DNA of 64,000 bases, taken from assembly GCA_963920705.1 (NCBI GenBank), contig OY987240.1:8411676-8475675 (forward strand). The letters are read 5' to 3'. Positions within the stretch are counted from its first letter, which is position 1. Every line of letters starts with the position of its first letter. Below are positions 45,178-55,277 of this stretch, one piece after another. Made by a program: the position numbers and the translations under genes. Below the pieces are notes generated by a model. It was not told the origin of the DNA. It worked only from the letters and a program-made list of their open reading frames with translations, and did not search any database. The DNA comes from Odiellus spinosus (taxonomy: Eukaryota > Arthropoda > Arachnida > Opiliones > Phalangiidae).

Positions 45178-45900
45178 TTACAAATGGTGCGTAATACGCG
45201 ATAACTTAATTTTTAGATTTCTTAGACCATAAAATATGGTATTTAGTACAAAACCAAAGTATCTCAAATAGTTAAATCGCGAAAGTACCTTTAAATTTCG
45301 AACTTGCAGGTTGACCACCATTTTGAATCCCGCTCTGGAGATAAAAGGAAACGAGCCAATCAATTATATATCTATATTATATATAGATGCGGAATTAAGC
45401 CCCAAAAGGTGGCGCCACATTTCCCATAAAATCGATATCAATTGGAGCAAAAGTATTCGGAGACTGTGGCGCCATCTAAGGTAACACGGATGACTTTCCC
45501 AGAGGTAAAATCTGAATGGTTCGTATCCAGGGACGGAAATAAATTTTTCTTATTGGACAAATGTCCAGTAACCCCCCCCCTTAAAAATTCAAAAGTTATT
45601 GGACATTTAACAAAATTACCGGACAATGCTACATTTCCTGTATTGAAAAGTACTTTTTTTTTATCGGACATTTGTCCAGTGACCCCCTCTTAAAAATAAA
45701 AAGTTATCGGACATTTGGAAAATTTATCGGACAAATGACCAGTGACTTGTGCTTATTTCCGTCCCTGTTCGTATCCCCTTTTCTACATGGAACAAAATGG
45801 TGGACGATTTATATAAGTCAGGAAGGGGGTTATGACGCTGACTTTAAACCTTAATTTGGGGCCCTTGACTTAATTCCCCTTGACACGTGTTTTGACACGC
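45178..45900 (-). repeat. Dispersed repeat family H, copy 3, split by a hAT-like element
   Basis: Reverse-strand copy of the repeat at 15875-16300: CAGGTTGACCACCATTTTGAA, GGTGGCGCCACAT, ACTGTGGCGCCATCTAAGG. Homology resumes after the insertion at 45528-45767 (landmark TGACTTTAAACCTTAATTTGG). This is the longest copy. Confidence 0.65.
45528..45767. mobile_element. hAT-like MITE
   Basis: A 240-bp element with TIRs CAGGGACGGAAATAA, a typical hAT terminus (CAGGG), and perfect 8-bp TSD ttcgtatc (45520-45527 and 45768-45775). The interior repeats CGGACATTTGTCCAGT-like palindromes next to C-runs. It is nested in a family H repeat and so is younger than it. ORFs across it are spurious. Confidence 0.88.
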
Positions 45901-46518
45901 GCCATTGTACGAGGGAACCAATCAAACAAGTTATTTGGGGCGGTACAAAAGCTATATCGTATTCCATCGATAAATTCAAACCGATACTTAAAATTGCCCG
46001 ATATCGTTTTAAGCGCCATCTATTTACGGTATCATCTTCGTAAACCAATTTATTATATAGTTTCAACTGCAGCCCCTTGATTTTCATCTTCACCCACCCT
46101 TTAATTTATTTTACAAAATGGTAAAAGGTTAAGTCGGATTGATACACAATGTTACATTTCACAGATAAAAATAGTCCTTGGCAATTCTTCTTGGATGTGA
46201 GAATATACTTAGGAATGGGGGAGTAAGTACACGGAAGTTTCAATTTGACCTTTTAACCTTTCCCAGCGAGGACCTTTTTCTAGCGCCTTCTAAAAACCAC
46301 TTTCGGATCATAGTCGAGAAAAAAAAAACGGAATAAAATCACGAAGCAAATAAAAGGGGGCTCTTTTTTAATACCGAATAACATTTAGAAAAAACAAGAT
46401 GGTCTACATTTTAGCCACGTTAGTTACGCGACGTCACGACGTTTTCGGGGCAGAAGTAATTAAGTTCTTTATTAAAAAGCGGCCAAAGGTACAAGTTGCA
46501 AATACCTTGCTTTCCATG
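45901..46518. other. Spacer
   Basis: No supported gene or element. Confidence 0.45.
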
Positions 46519-47715
46519 ATGACATGGCTCTCCCTTTATTATTCCTACTTCATGATTGGACGTCTGGCTCTCCCTTTATTATCCTACTCCATGATTTTAC
46601 CTTTGGCTCTCCCTTTATTATCCCTACTCCATTATTTTACGTCCGTTTCTCCCTTTATTATCCTAATTCCATGATTTTACCTTTGGCTCTCCGTTTATTA
46701 TCCCTACTCCATTATTTTACCTCTGGCTCTCCCTTTATTATCCTAATTCCATGATTTTACCTTTGGCTCTCCGTTTATTATCCCTATTCCATTATTTTAC
46801 GTCTGCCTCTCCCTTTATTATCCCTACTCCATGATTTGACGTCTGCCTCTCCCTTTATTATCCCTACTCCATGATTTGACGTCTGCCTCTCCCTTTATTA
46901 TCCCTACTCCATGATTTGACGTCTGCCTCTCCCTTTATTATCCCTACTCCATGATTTGACGTCTGCCTCTCCCTTTATTATCCCTACTCCATGATTTGAC
47001 GTCTGCCTCTCCCTTTATTATCCCTACTCCATGATTTGACGTCTGCCTCTCCCTTTATTATCCCTACTCCATGATTTGACGTCTGCCTCTCCCTTTATTA
47101 TCCCTACTCCATGATTTGACGTCTGGCTCTCCCTTTATTATCCTACTCCATGATTTTACCTTTGGCTCTCCCTTTATTTTCCCTACTCCATAATTTTACG
47201 TCTGTTTCTCCCTTTATTATCCCTACTCCATTATTTTACCTCTGGCTCTCCCTTTATTATCCTAATTCCATGATTTTACCTTTGGCTCTCCGTTTATTAT
47301 CCCTATTCCATTATTTTACGTCTGCCTCTCCCTTTATTATTCCTACTCCATGATTGGACGTCTGGCTCTCCCTTTATTATCCCTACTCCATCATTTGACG
47401 TCTGCCTCTCCCTTTATTATCCCTACTCCATGATTTGACGTCTGCCTCTCCCTTTATTATCCCTACTCCATGATTTGGCGTCTGGCTCTCCCTTTATTAT
47501 CCCAACTCCATGATTTGGCGTCTGGCTCTCCCTTTATTATCCCTACTCCATCATTTGGCGTCGGGCTCTCCCTTTATTATCCCTACTCCATGATTTGACG
47601 TTTGGCTCTCCCTTTATTATCCCTATTCCATGATTTTATCTCCGGCTCTCTTTATTATCCCTACTCCAATTTGTCTCTGACTCCTCTTTATTATCCCTAC
47701 TCCATGGCTCTCCCT
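46519..47715. repeat. Minisatellite, 40-bp unit
   Basis: About 30 copies built on CTCTCCCTTTATTATCCCTA plus CTCCATGATTTGACGTCTGC. The block 46800-47115 is almost identical units; both flanks are more variable (TTTTACCTTTGG or GGACGTCTGG variants). Variant units 46560-46800 recur near 47110-47300, as if a segment had been duplicated. Short ORFs are periodic artefacts. Confidence 0.95.
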
Positions 47716-48659
47716 TAATCATCCATACTCCACGAATTTTCGCAGAGACCCCGTTTCCTCTGACAGTTTCGAATAAGCATCCTTTGACACGTAGTCATGG
47801 TCACGTTAGTTTCGAAAAAACATTCTTTCGCGTAACTAAAAAAAGGCCCCGTTTAAAAACTTTTTCAACAAAATCTTGCGTAACACGTATTAAAGGCCGA
47901 ACTTTCTGTTGAGGGGTTCTCCTAGTACGGAAAATTTACCGTACCATTCGAGCTCGAGCAACAATAGCGGATCGTGGAACTGAAAATCGCGGTTCTACTA
48001 GTACGGAAGACCGAGGTTTAGGGGTTCTCCTAGTACGGAAGATGGACAATAGTAAAATTTTCCCTACTGAAAGAAATGGGCTATGGTACAGAAGACCGAT
48101 GTACAGAAAATTGTACAGAAAATGAAAAAGAAATTTATACTAGTATTTCCCGAAATAAAACGAACGAATTCAAAGGCGCGATAGGATAGATGTATGACTA
48201 GCCCTAAAAAAGCATTTGCAATATTAGTTATATTACGTCCGGTTTTTCAGATGTTCTGAATATTTCGTTTATCTCATCCGTAATAGGCAGCACGCGAATG
48301 CACCTTCAAGCATTTCTAATCGAGTTAATATTCTTTTAGACAGAGAGCCTAGTATAATTCTCTTCGTGGAATACCAGCTAGGCCCAATTTTAGGGTTAGG
48401 AGGGCTCCCGCTCCGGCTCGCGAACATTATTGGCCCCCTGAGACATTCGGACAAAGCATGCACTCTGTTCATAGTAGTTGCTCATACAAGCGTTATCATA
48501 GGTAGCGAGAGATAGCTAGTACACGGGTACTTATAAATTCAACTACAGCATAATTGGGCGCATTAACTCTTAAAAGACGAACGGACTGACGGCGGAATTC
48601 TTTTCAAAATCGCGACGGGTAAGAAACTTTGCGTAAATAAGTGGGACGGTTTGAAAGTT

Positions 48660-49323
48660 TTTAGTTTTGACTCGTGCTTCGCTTTATTTCTCTATTTTTG
48701 TTCGAGTGCATTTTGAAAAGCATAGCTGTAGCCGAGGCGAATGACTCGGAAACACATTTCATCGGAGAGTACGAAGTTAGACTTTCCACTATCTCCAAGA
48801 AACAGATTTTGACAATAAACACCAATGGGCATAATATGAACTCTGTCAATACCACTTTTTGAAGCTGGAACCATGACAAATTTCTCAATATCGTAAATAT
48901 TTAGATTTAGGACTACAAAATTTAATCAGAAATTTTATTTTATTTTCTATTGTAATATACCTAGTGCTTAGTATTTAAAATTCATCTTCAGACGAGCTAT
49001 CTGAATCATTTCTTGAAATAAAAGAATTTTACGCAATCACTTGGAGGACATTTAGACAGCATTCCCCATATTTCATAACGTGATGAAATCATGAACCGAA
49101 TCTGAATTAGTCCCCGAGGTTATAAGAACACAAAGCCTGACTGCCCAACTAGGGGAGAGAAGAGTTGGTCTCGTGACCTATCCTTACGAAGTAGGCTATT
49201 CAAATAAAGTAATTCGGGAGAGACGTAGTGTACTGATTTGAAAGCGGGAGGCGAAGTAGCGACACTTATAACTTCAAAAGGTTTCTTAGAAGAGATATTA
49301 TAAAGCCATGGCACATGTATCAA
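48660..49323 (-). pseudogene. Left coding arm of the TTAA element (degenerate)
   Basis: Reads on the minus strand away from the centre. It includes PASKSGIDRVHIMPIGVYCQ, GKSNFVLSDEMCFRV and a C-terminal QNALEQK, matching the right arm with mainly conservative or silent changes. Upstream, a one-base difference after the PPSDC codons shifts the frame relative to the right arm. A piece with LLYLNSLLRK ends at a stop after FVFL. Function is unknown; homologous to 49387-50216. Confidence 0.5.
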
Positions 49324-49386
49324 TATGTCACAGGACGGACGTAGTCAAATCCACTGTGGTGCCATAACTCTATTTTTACTCCACAT

Positions 49387-50216
49387 ATGGCACTAATTAC
49401 AAAAAGCGGCGAGGGTGGTTGTCCGCTTACCCTGAGATCGTGGACGCCGACCCCTCCCGAAAATGTTATCTCTCTCTTCATAGACACCGGGTGGAAAGGT
49501 CGTAAATTACTCTATTTGAATGGCCTAGTTCGTAAGAATAGGTTTCTCCCCTATTTGGGCAGCCAGGCTTTGTGTTCTTATAACCTTAGGGACCAATTCC
49601 ATTTCCAGATTCGGTTCATGATTTCATCACGTTATGAAATATGGGGAATGTTGTCCAAATGTCCTCCAAGTGATTGCGCCAATTCTTTTATTTCAAGAAA
49701 TGATTCAGATAGTTCGTCTGAAGATGAATTTTAAATAATTAAAAATTTAAAATTTATACAAAGAATTCTTAGTGCACCATTTTCATTTTATTTAAAAGCA
49801 ATAAATAAAAACAACCCGACTAGTTTCGGCTAATTGCGAGTATCGCTGCCATCATTATGAATTTTAAATACTAAGCGCTATATGACAATAGAAAATAAAA
49901 TAAAAATTTCTGATTTAATTTTGTAGTACTAAATCTAAATATTGAGAGATTTTACATGATCAAATTAGGTTTGGTTCCAGCTTCAAAAAGTGGTGAAAGT
50001 GTTATTGACAGAGTTCATATTTTCCCCATTGGTGTTTATTGTCAAAATCTGTTTCTTGGAGATAATGGAAAGTCTAACTTCGTACTCTCCGAAGAAATGT
50101 GTTTCCGAGTTGGGTGCAGTTCGGAAAAACCTCTTTTATTCCCTTTGTATTTAACACGTGTTTTAATTCGCCTCGGCTACAGCTATACTTTGCAAAATGC
50201 ACTCGAACAAAAATAG
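49387..50216 (+). pseudogene. Right coding arm of the TTAA element
   Basis: Two open blocks. 49387-49734 (115 codons) ends in an acidic tail, RNDSDSSSEDEF. 49956-50216 (86 codons) holds IDRVHIFPIGVYCQNLFLGD and ends QNALEQK, with a 16-18-codon in-frame insert (about GCSSEKPLLFPLYLTRVL) absent from the left arm. No family is recognised. The frame-preserving similarity between arms suggests it once encoded a protein. Confidence 0.45.
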
Positions 50217-50637
50217 AGAAATATAGCTAGTCACAAACTAAAATTTTTACAACCGTCCCACTTATTTACTCAAATATTCAGAACATCTGAAAAACCAGAC
50301 GTAATATTGCGAATGCTTTTAGGGCTAGTCATGCATCTCTCCTATCGCGCCTTTGAATTCGTTCGTTTTATCTCGGGAAATACTAGTATAAATTTCTTTT
50401 TCATTTTCTGTACAATTTTCTGTACATCGGTCTTCTGTACTATAGCCCATTTTTTTTCAGTAGGGAAAATGTTACTATTGTCCATCTTCCGTACTAGGAG
50501 AACCCCTAAACCTCGGTCTTCCGTACTAGTAGAACCGCGATTTTCAGTTCCACGATCCTCTATTGTTGCTCGAGCTCGAATGGTACGGTAAATTTTCCGT
50601 ACTAGGAGAACCCCTCAACAGAAAGTTCGGCCTTTAA

Positions 50638-52171
50638 GTAATTTCTATTAAAAAAAATATGAAAAACGGAGTAATGACGGAGTCGCGTCTATGACTGTAG
50701 CGTTGGTAACGAAGAAATAATATTAGGTGCCATGGCAGTATTTTGGGATGAAATTAAAAAACACGTAAAAGGGGGTATGATTGATGTCTGGAGTGATTGC
50801 GTTGTGGGAGAAAGAGGCCTATGAAAAAGCACTAACAATGGAGGAGTGGTTGCTTATATCGCTTTAACTTAAGATGGGAAACCCGTGAAGATTAATATTT
50901 ATTCAATTATGAAATTATACGAGCCATCTATATATTTTTATGGACAGAATCAAAAATCACAGCTAAATTATGATCCGTATTTTAACTTTGAGTATACTTT
51001 TAAGGGATCATCCGTAAATGAGTAATTAATTGGCAACTCTTGAACGACAACCCGTACGACAAAATGTCATAACACAATTTCGACTCATAATGACCCCCAT
51101 AGAAGCGGCGGAACTTCGGTTCTACCACCATTTTTCGAAGACCCTGTGTACGAAATTCCACTTTCAAAATTGTCCTTTTTTCGCTTAAAATTAGTTTAGG
51201 AAAAATGGGTTTTAACGTAAAAATAGTCCACAACTAACAATATGGTTATTTTCCGGGACAATCGGAATTTACAATATATGAAAGGGCGCGGCGGATTTAT
51301 ACCCAAGGTTAAATCTCGTAGGGAAAGAAATAGTCATTACGAACTGCTTTTGAACACGCCAATAAAATTAAATGGCAAAAATGGAGCGTTACATTTGACG
51401 ATCGGCCCATAACTATGAATGCTGCCGCGATGACTGAATATCCTTATAAATAGAAAGATTGTTAAAATAATTTGAGATAATTTCAAATTATACGGAAATG
51501 AAATATAATGTAATTTTTTCGTAAACTTGAAATGATTGAGGTTACGTCATTTGAATTTAGAAATTCAAATTTATATTATCTTGTTGAACAAGTTTTTTCA
51601 TGATTTTCGTTGGGAGACGAGAAAACAATTGAATTGTAAATAATTGGATAAGATTTAAATAGCAGTTTTGACTGAACGAGTTTCTGGCCCACCCTGAATT
51701 ATTATTTCATATTATATCAAATCAAAGAACATTTTTTCTTAAAGAGATAGTACCACGCAAGTCGATAGGTTTTAAAATGGGTGGGGGGGTCCTAACAATG
51801 CAAACATTTTCATGGTTATTATAAGAAAGTCGGATTTAAGGTTTATTTTTATTTTATTATTATTTTTTTTTTTTTACTTTGGTGGTGGTAGGCTCAAAAA
51901 CTATTAATTTACAATTTCTGTACGTCCGTAACCTTTTTCAAAATGTTCTAGGAGGTTTCAGCTAGGAATATAATACTCGTGCCTCTGGAACAGAAAATTG
52001 TATTCCCCCAACACGAGCCGCGCGATTCATCTACGGCTGACTCGGCCGAGCCAAAAATCGACGGACATAGTAGGTAGCGCCATCATATGATAGGCGTAAG
52101 AAGCTCGAAATATATAATAAAATATATAATATGTAATAAAATTAGTCTGCTATATAGTATTTCAAATTAAA
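50638..52171. other. Spacer with decayed coding-like traces
   Basis: Stretches near 50740-50900 and 51240-51440 look vaguely coding but are broken by stops. No family is assigned. The rest is AT-rich. Confidence 0.35.
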
Positions 52172-52249
52172 ATGAGGATATATTGCTGTTTCGATAATTG
52201 TCGTAGCGATTTTAGCTGCCAGAAGAATTTAACTTTTCATAAAGTTTAA
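52172..52249 (+). pseudogene. THAP-domain-like N-terminal fragment
   Basis: A 25-codon ORF with MRIYCCFDNCRS at its start and LTFHK at its end resembles the start of a THAP zinc finger (C-x4-C early, then a FHKFP-type motif). The frame then meets TAA, although GT after CATAAA could be a donor. THAP domains occur in P-element and Kolobok transposases and in host proteins. This may be a relic of an autonomous transposon. Very short, so tentative. Confidence 0.3.
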
Positions 52250-52905
52250 AAACCTGTACGAAAATAGTAATTTAGTTTCTAAATTTTTCCGTTAGGTGGC
52301 AGTCTATAGTTATGTCACGCACATTTCAGTATGCCGTTCATGTAACGCTTGCTTTCTTCTCCAGAGGTCCCCCTTCATCCTCCTAGGTTTCAGAAAAGTC
52401 TGGAGAGGTCTAGAGAATTATGGAAAGTTATAGGTCTGAAAATTACGCAAACTTCTAGAAAAATTAAAATTCTGGAAAATAGTAAAAAATCTAGAAAATT
52501 CTAGCACATTGTGAAAAATTAATTTTGGAAAGATCTGGAAAGTGCCACGTGACTTTACACGGGTTTTTGCTAATTCATACGAAAACATAGAAAGAAAATT
52601 ACTTCTATTTTTCGAAACTTTAAATCTTTTTGGCTCTCTAAAATTTAGGTTGATGACGGGAAAGGCTGAAAAAAAAAATGTTTTTGGTTGCCCTGGTTAC
52701 GACTCCGGTCGGTTTCGCCTAAGGGAAATACGAGCCTCATCATCTTTCCTACCCCCTGTAAAGGACTCATTAAAGCTTGCAGGCAAATATTCTGTAATTT
52801 GATTAGTCACGGATGCGCTTTCTAGCGAAGTCATTTTTTATCAGAACGTATAACTATTCCTTTAAATGTTAGATAACATAAATCATTATGTCTCGCGTTT
52901 GTAAA
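52250..52905. other. Spacer
   Basis: Repeated TCTAGAAAATT/TCTGGAAA motifs at about 52395-52545 form a weak simple-sequence region. No supported gene. Confidence 0.45.
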
Positions 52906-52912
52906 TTATTAT

Positions 52913-53253
52913 CAGAAGCCGATGAAACCCTCCTTTGAAGTCTATTACTCCCGGTTCTTGTCTACCCCTCTCTGTATGGGTTAGTTTCAAAAAGCGTGAT
53001 TCGTACGCCTCCTAACGGTAGATATTTTCGGAGCGGGAGTTCGTCGAGCGAATATCTCTAGCAGCCTCGGAGTTCGTCAAAAAAACGTCGTCGTTTGTGG
53101 AGAGAGAGAGAATTTCCAATTTTCCGTAGACCGGGGGGTATGAAGTAGGACCCTTCCGATCTCGTAAAAATTGCAAATTTTACCCATACAGAGAGGAGCG
53201 CTATATCGAACATTAGAGTAGTAGACTTCAAAGGAGGGTTTCCTCGGCTTCTG
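52913..53253 (+). mobile_element. Family A MITE, copy 12 (no matching TSD)
   Basis: Plus-orientation copy with one substitution in the right TIR (CCTCGGCTTCTG). The flanks ttattat and catctac do not match, unlike the other twelve copies. Confidence 0.88.
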
Positions 53254-53554
53254 CATCTACCAAAATAGTTAATTTCTCTGACGATTTGGGCTTATTTTCA
53301 AATTCCGCGACTTTTTCCTGACCTTTTGGGCTAATTTCCAAATTCTCCGCCTTTTCCAGATTATCCGTGTCCCTCGTTTACCACGACCAGGGGGGTTGAC
53401 GCTCGCGAACTCGGGTGTACAAAATACTTGAACTCTTTGCACTATCAAAGCTAAACTCAGTGAACTCAAGTGTACAGGGAATTCAAGAGTATCTGACCCC
53501 CTCGATCACGACTGTCTACAATCGAAATGACATTGCGTCTGTGCCAGTAAATTC
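53254..53554. other. Spacer between two family A copies
   Basis: 300 bp between opposite-orientation copies 12 and 13. No gene supported. Confidence 0.5.
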
Positions 53555-53561
53555 ATCTAAT

Positions 53562-53898
53562 CAGAAGCCGATGAAACCCTCCTTTGAAGTCTACTACTCC
53601 AATGTTCGATATAGCGCTCCTCTCTGTATGGGTAAAATTCCCAATTTTACGAGTTAGAAGGGGTCCTACTTCATCCCCCCTGTCTACGGAAAATTGAAAA
53701 TTCTCTCTCTCCACAAACGACGACGTTTTTTGGACGAACTCCGAGGCTGCTAGAGATTTTCGCTCGACGAACTCCCGCTCCGAAAACATCTACCGTTAGG
53801 AGGCGTACGGATCGCGCCTTTTGAGAATAACCCATACAGAGAGGGGTAGACAAGACCCGGGAGTAATAGACTTCAAAGGAGGGTTTCATCGGCTTCTG
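53562..53898 (-). mobile_element. Family A MITE, copy 13
   Basis: Minus-orientation 337-bp copy with TSD atctaat (53555-53561 and 53899-53905). Confidence 0.93.
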
Positions 53899-53905
53899 AT
53901 CTAAT

Positions 53906-54418
53906 TTATTCTCGTTTGATATTAATTTCCGGTAAAAGTGTTTGGATGGATCCGAGTTTAATTATTTAAGTTTTTAAGGGCACCACGAATAATAATAAAT
54001 CGTTAATTTAAGCCGCGTTAAAACCTCTATTCTCGTTTGACGTAAATTAATTGGTCTGGATAAACAATAAAGAAGGTATATTAATAAAGAAAAATAATAC
54101 CGGTTAGTTAAGATTTTGTTTAAAATTCTGGTCAAAATAGCGTACGTCTAAGGAAGTAGGTAGCGCACGATATTGACCCTTGAACTTGACGGTTTATAGA
54201 AGGAATGAAAAAAATGCCGATTCTGAATTAATTAATTTCGGGTATTTTAAAGGTGATGGGGAGGGAGATTAAACGGACGCCAATGAACTTTGATATTTTT
54301 CGCAAATTTCTTCAATGTTTAACGTAAATTTCGAAATTGCGCGTGTTCTTACAGCGCGGGAAATAAAATTTGCTTCCGGCACTAAATAACCCAGTTGCAC
54401 CTTTATAGAAACTTAAAT
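53906..54418. other. AT-rich spacer
   Basis: Nothing supported. Confidence 0.45.
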
Positions 54419-54905
54419 GGAGAATGAAAGGCCAAAACAACCTATTTTTAATCGATTAAGAATGCTTAAATAATGAGAAAAACAATAATATAACTCACCA
54501 AAAATATTTCCTTATTTTATAATCAATTTCCAAAGTTCCGAAACTTGCGGATGCTAAGCCTTGGCTGCCTAGCTCGGCGAACTAGGCGAGCACGAGCCGT
54601 ATTTTTTTTTTTTTTTTTAATATTCCAGTCTGATCTAGTCGCCAATCACGAGCGAGTACGCGTATTTTTAAAATACGCGTACTTGCTCGTGATTGGCGAC
54701 AAGAACAGCAGCGAATATTGTAAAAAAAAATAGAGGTCGTGCTAGCCTAGTTCACCGAGCTAGGCAGCCAAGGCTTAGCATCGGAACTTTGGAAATTAAT
54801 TCAAAAATATAACGAAATATTTTTGTTGAGTTACACTGTTGTTTTTCTCATTATTTTAACATTCTTAATCAATTAAAAATAGGTTGTTTTGGCCTTTGAT
54901 TCTCC
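54419..54905. repeat. Large palindrome, about 490 bp
   Basis: Arms of about 240 bp meet at about 54665 around GCGTATTTTTAAAATACGC. The inner arms (TGCTAAGCCTTGGCTGCCTA, GCCAATCACGAGC) are close to perfect; the outer arms (GGCCAAAACAACCTATTTTTA) are more diverged. No TSD was identified. Probably a fold-back element or a recent inverted duplication. Confidence 0.85.
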
Positions 54906-55277
54906 CTTTAATGCCCACCTCCAAACAATACAATTGTTTGTTTATTGTTGTATCTCGGTGTAATAATTCAAACTAGGCTCCAAGTATCCATTTAAATTCA
55001 ATTTTAAAACAGACTCTTTTGTCTTAATTCGCGTCGAAGATGATAAGAGTGTTATCATTTATTTGAATTGCGAAAACATGGTTGCGTAACGGAGTATTAG
55101 AATCACCAAGCCCTCGAGCCGCTTACAATTGATACGAGAGTTCTTATCGTTCGAAATATTATAGCTTATAATTCCGATAGGGACAAAAACCAGACTCAGC
55201 AAGTATCGGGTTACGAAAACACAATTCTCATTTACAAATTCATATCAGGGATGTTCCGTATCATCTTAACGTACTTT
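54906..55277. other. Spacer
   Basis: Nothing supported. Confidence 0.45.

Larger units (their letters stand above)
47894..50633. mobile_element. TTAA-flanked Kolobok/T2-like element with long inverted arms
   Basis: A 2740-bp element bounded by TTAA (47890-47893 and 50634-50637) with ends AGGCCGAACTTTCTG. The TTAA target plus the AGG start give TTAAAGG, the junction known from Kolobok/T2 elements; piggyBac ends are different. The outer arms (47894-48266 and 50267-50633) are about 95% identical by eye and carry repeated TAGTACGGAA and GTACAGAA motifs. The inverted similarity continues inward, more diverged, through two divergent coding-like arms to about 49355. The left arm has an extra segment of about 365 bp (about 48267-48633). 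No transposase is recognised in it. Confidence 0.75.

Noticed and set aside
48-53898. Recurrent ORFs beginning MKPSFEVYYS or MFSERE
   Set aside because: Translations of family A MITE termini and interior; they run both ways through the TIRs and end in flanking DNA.
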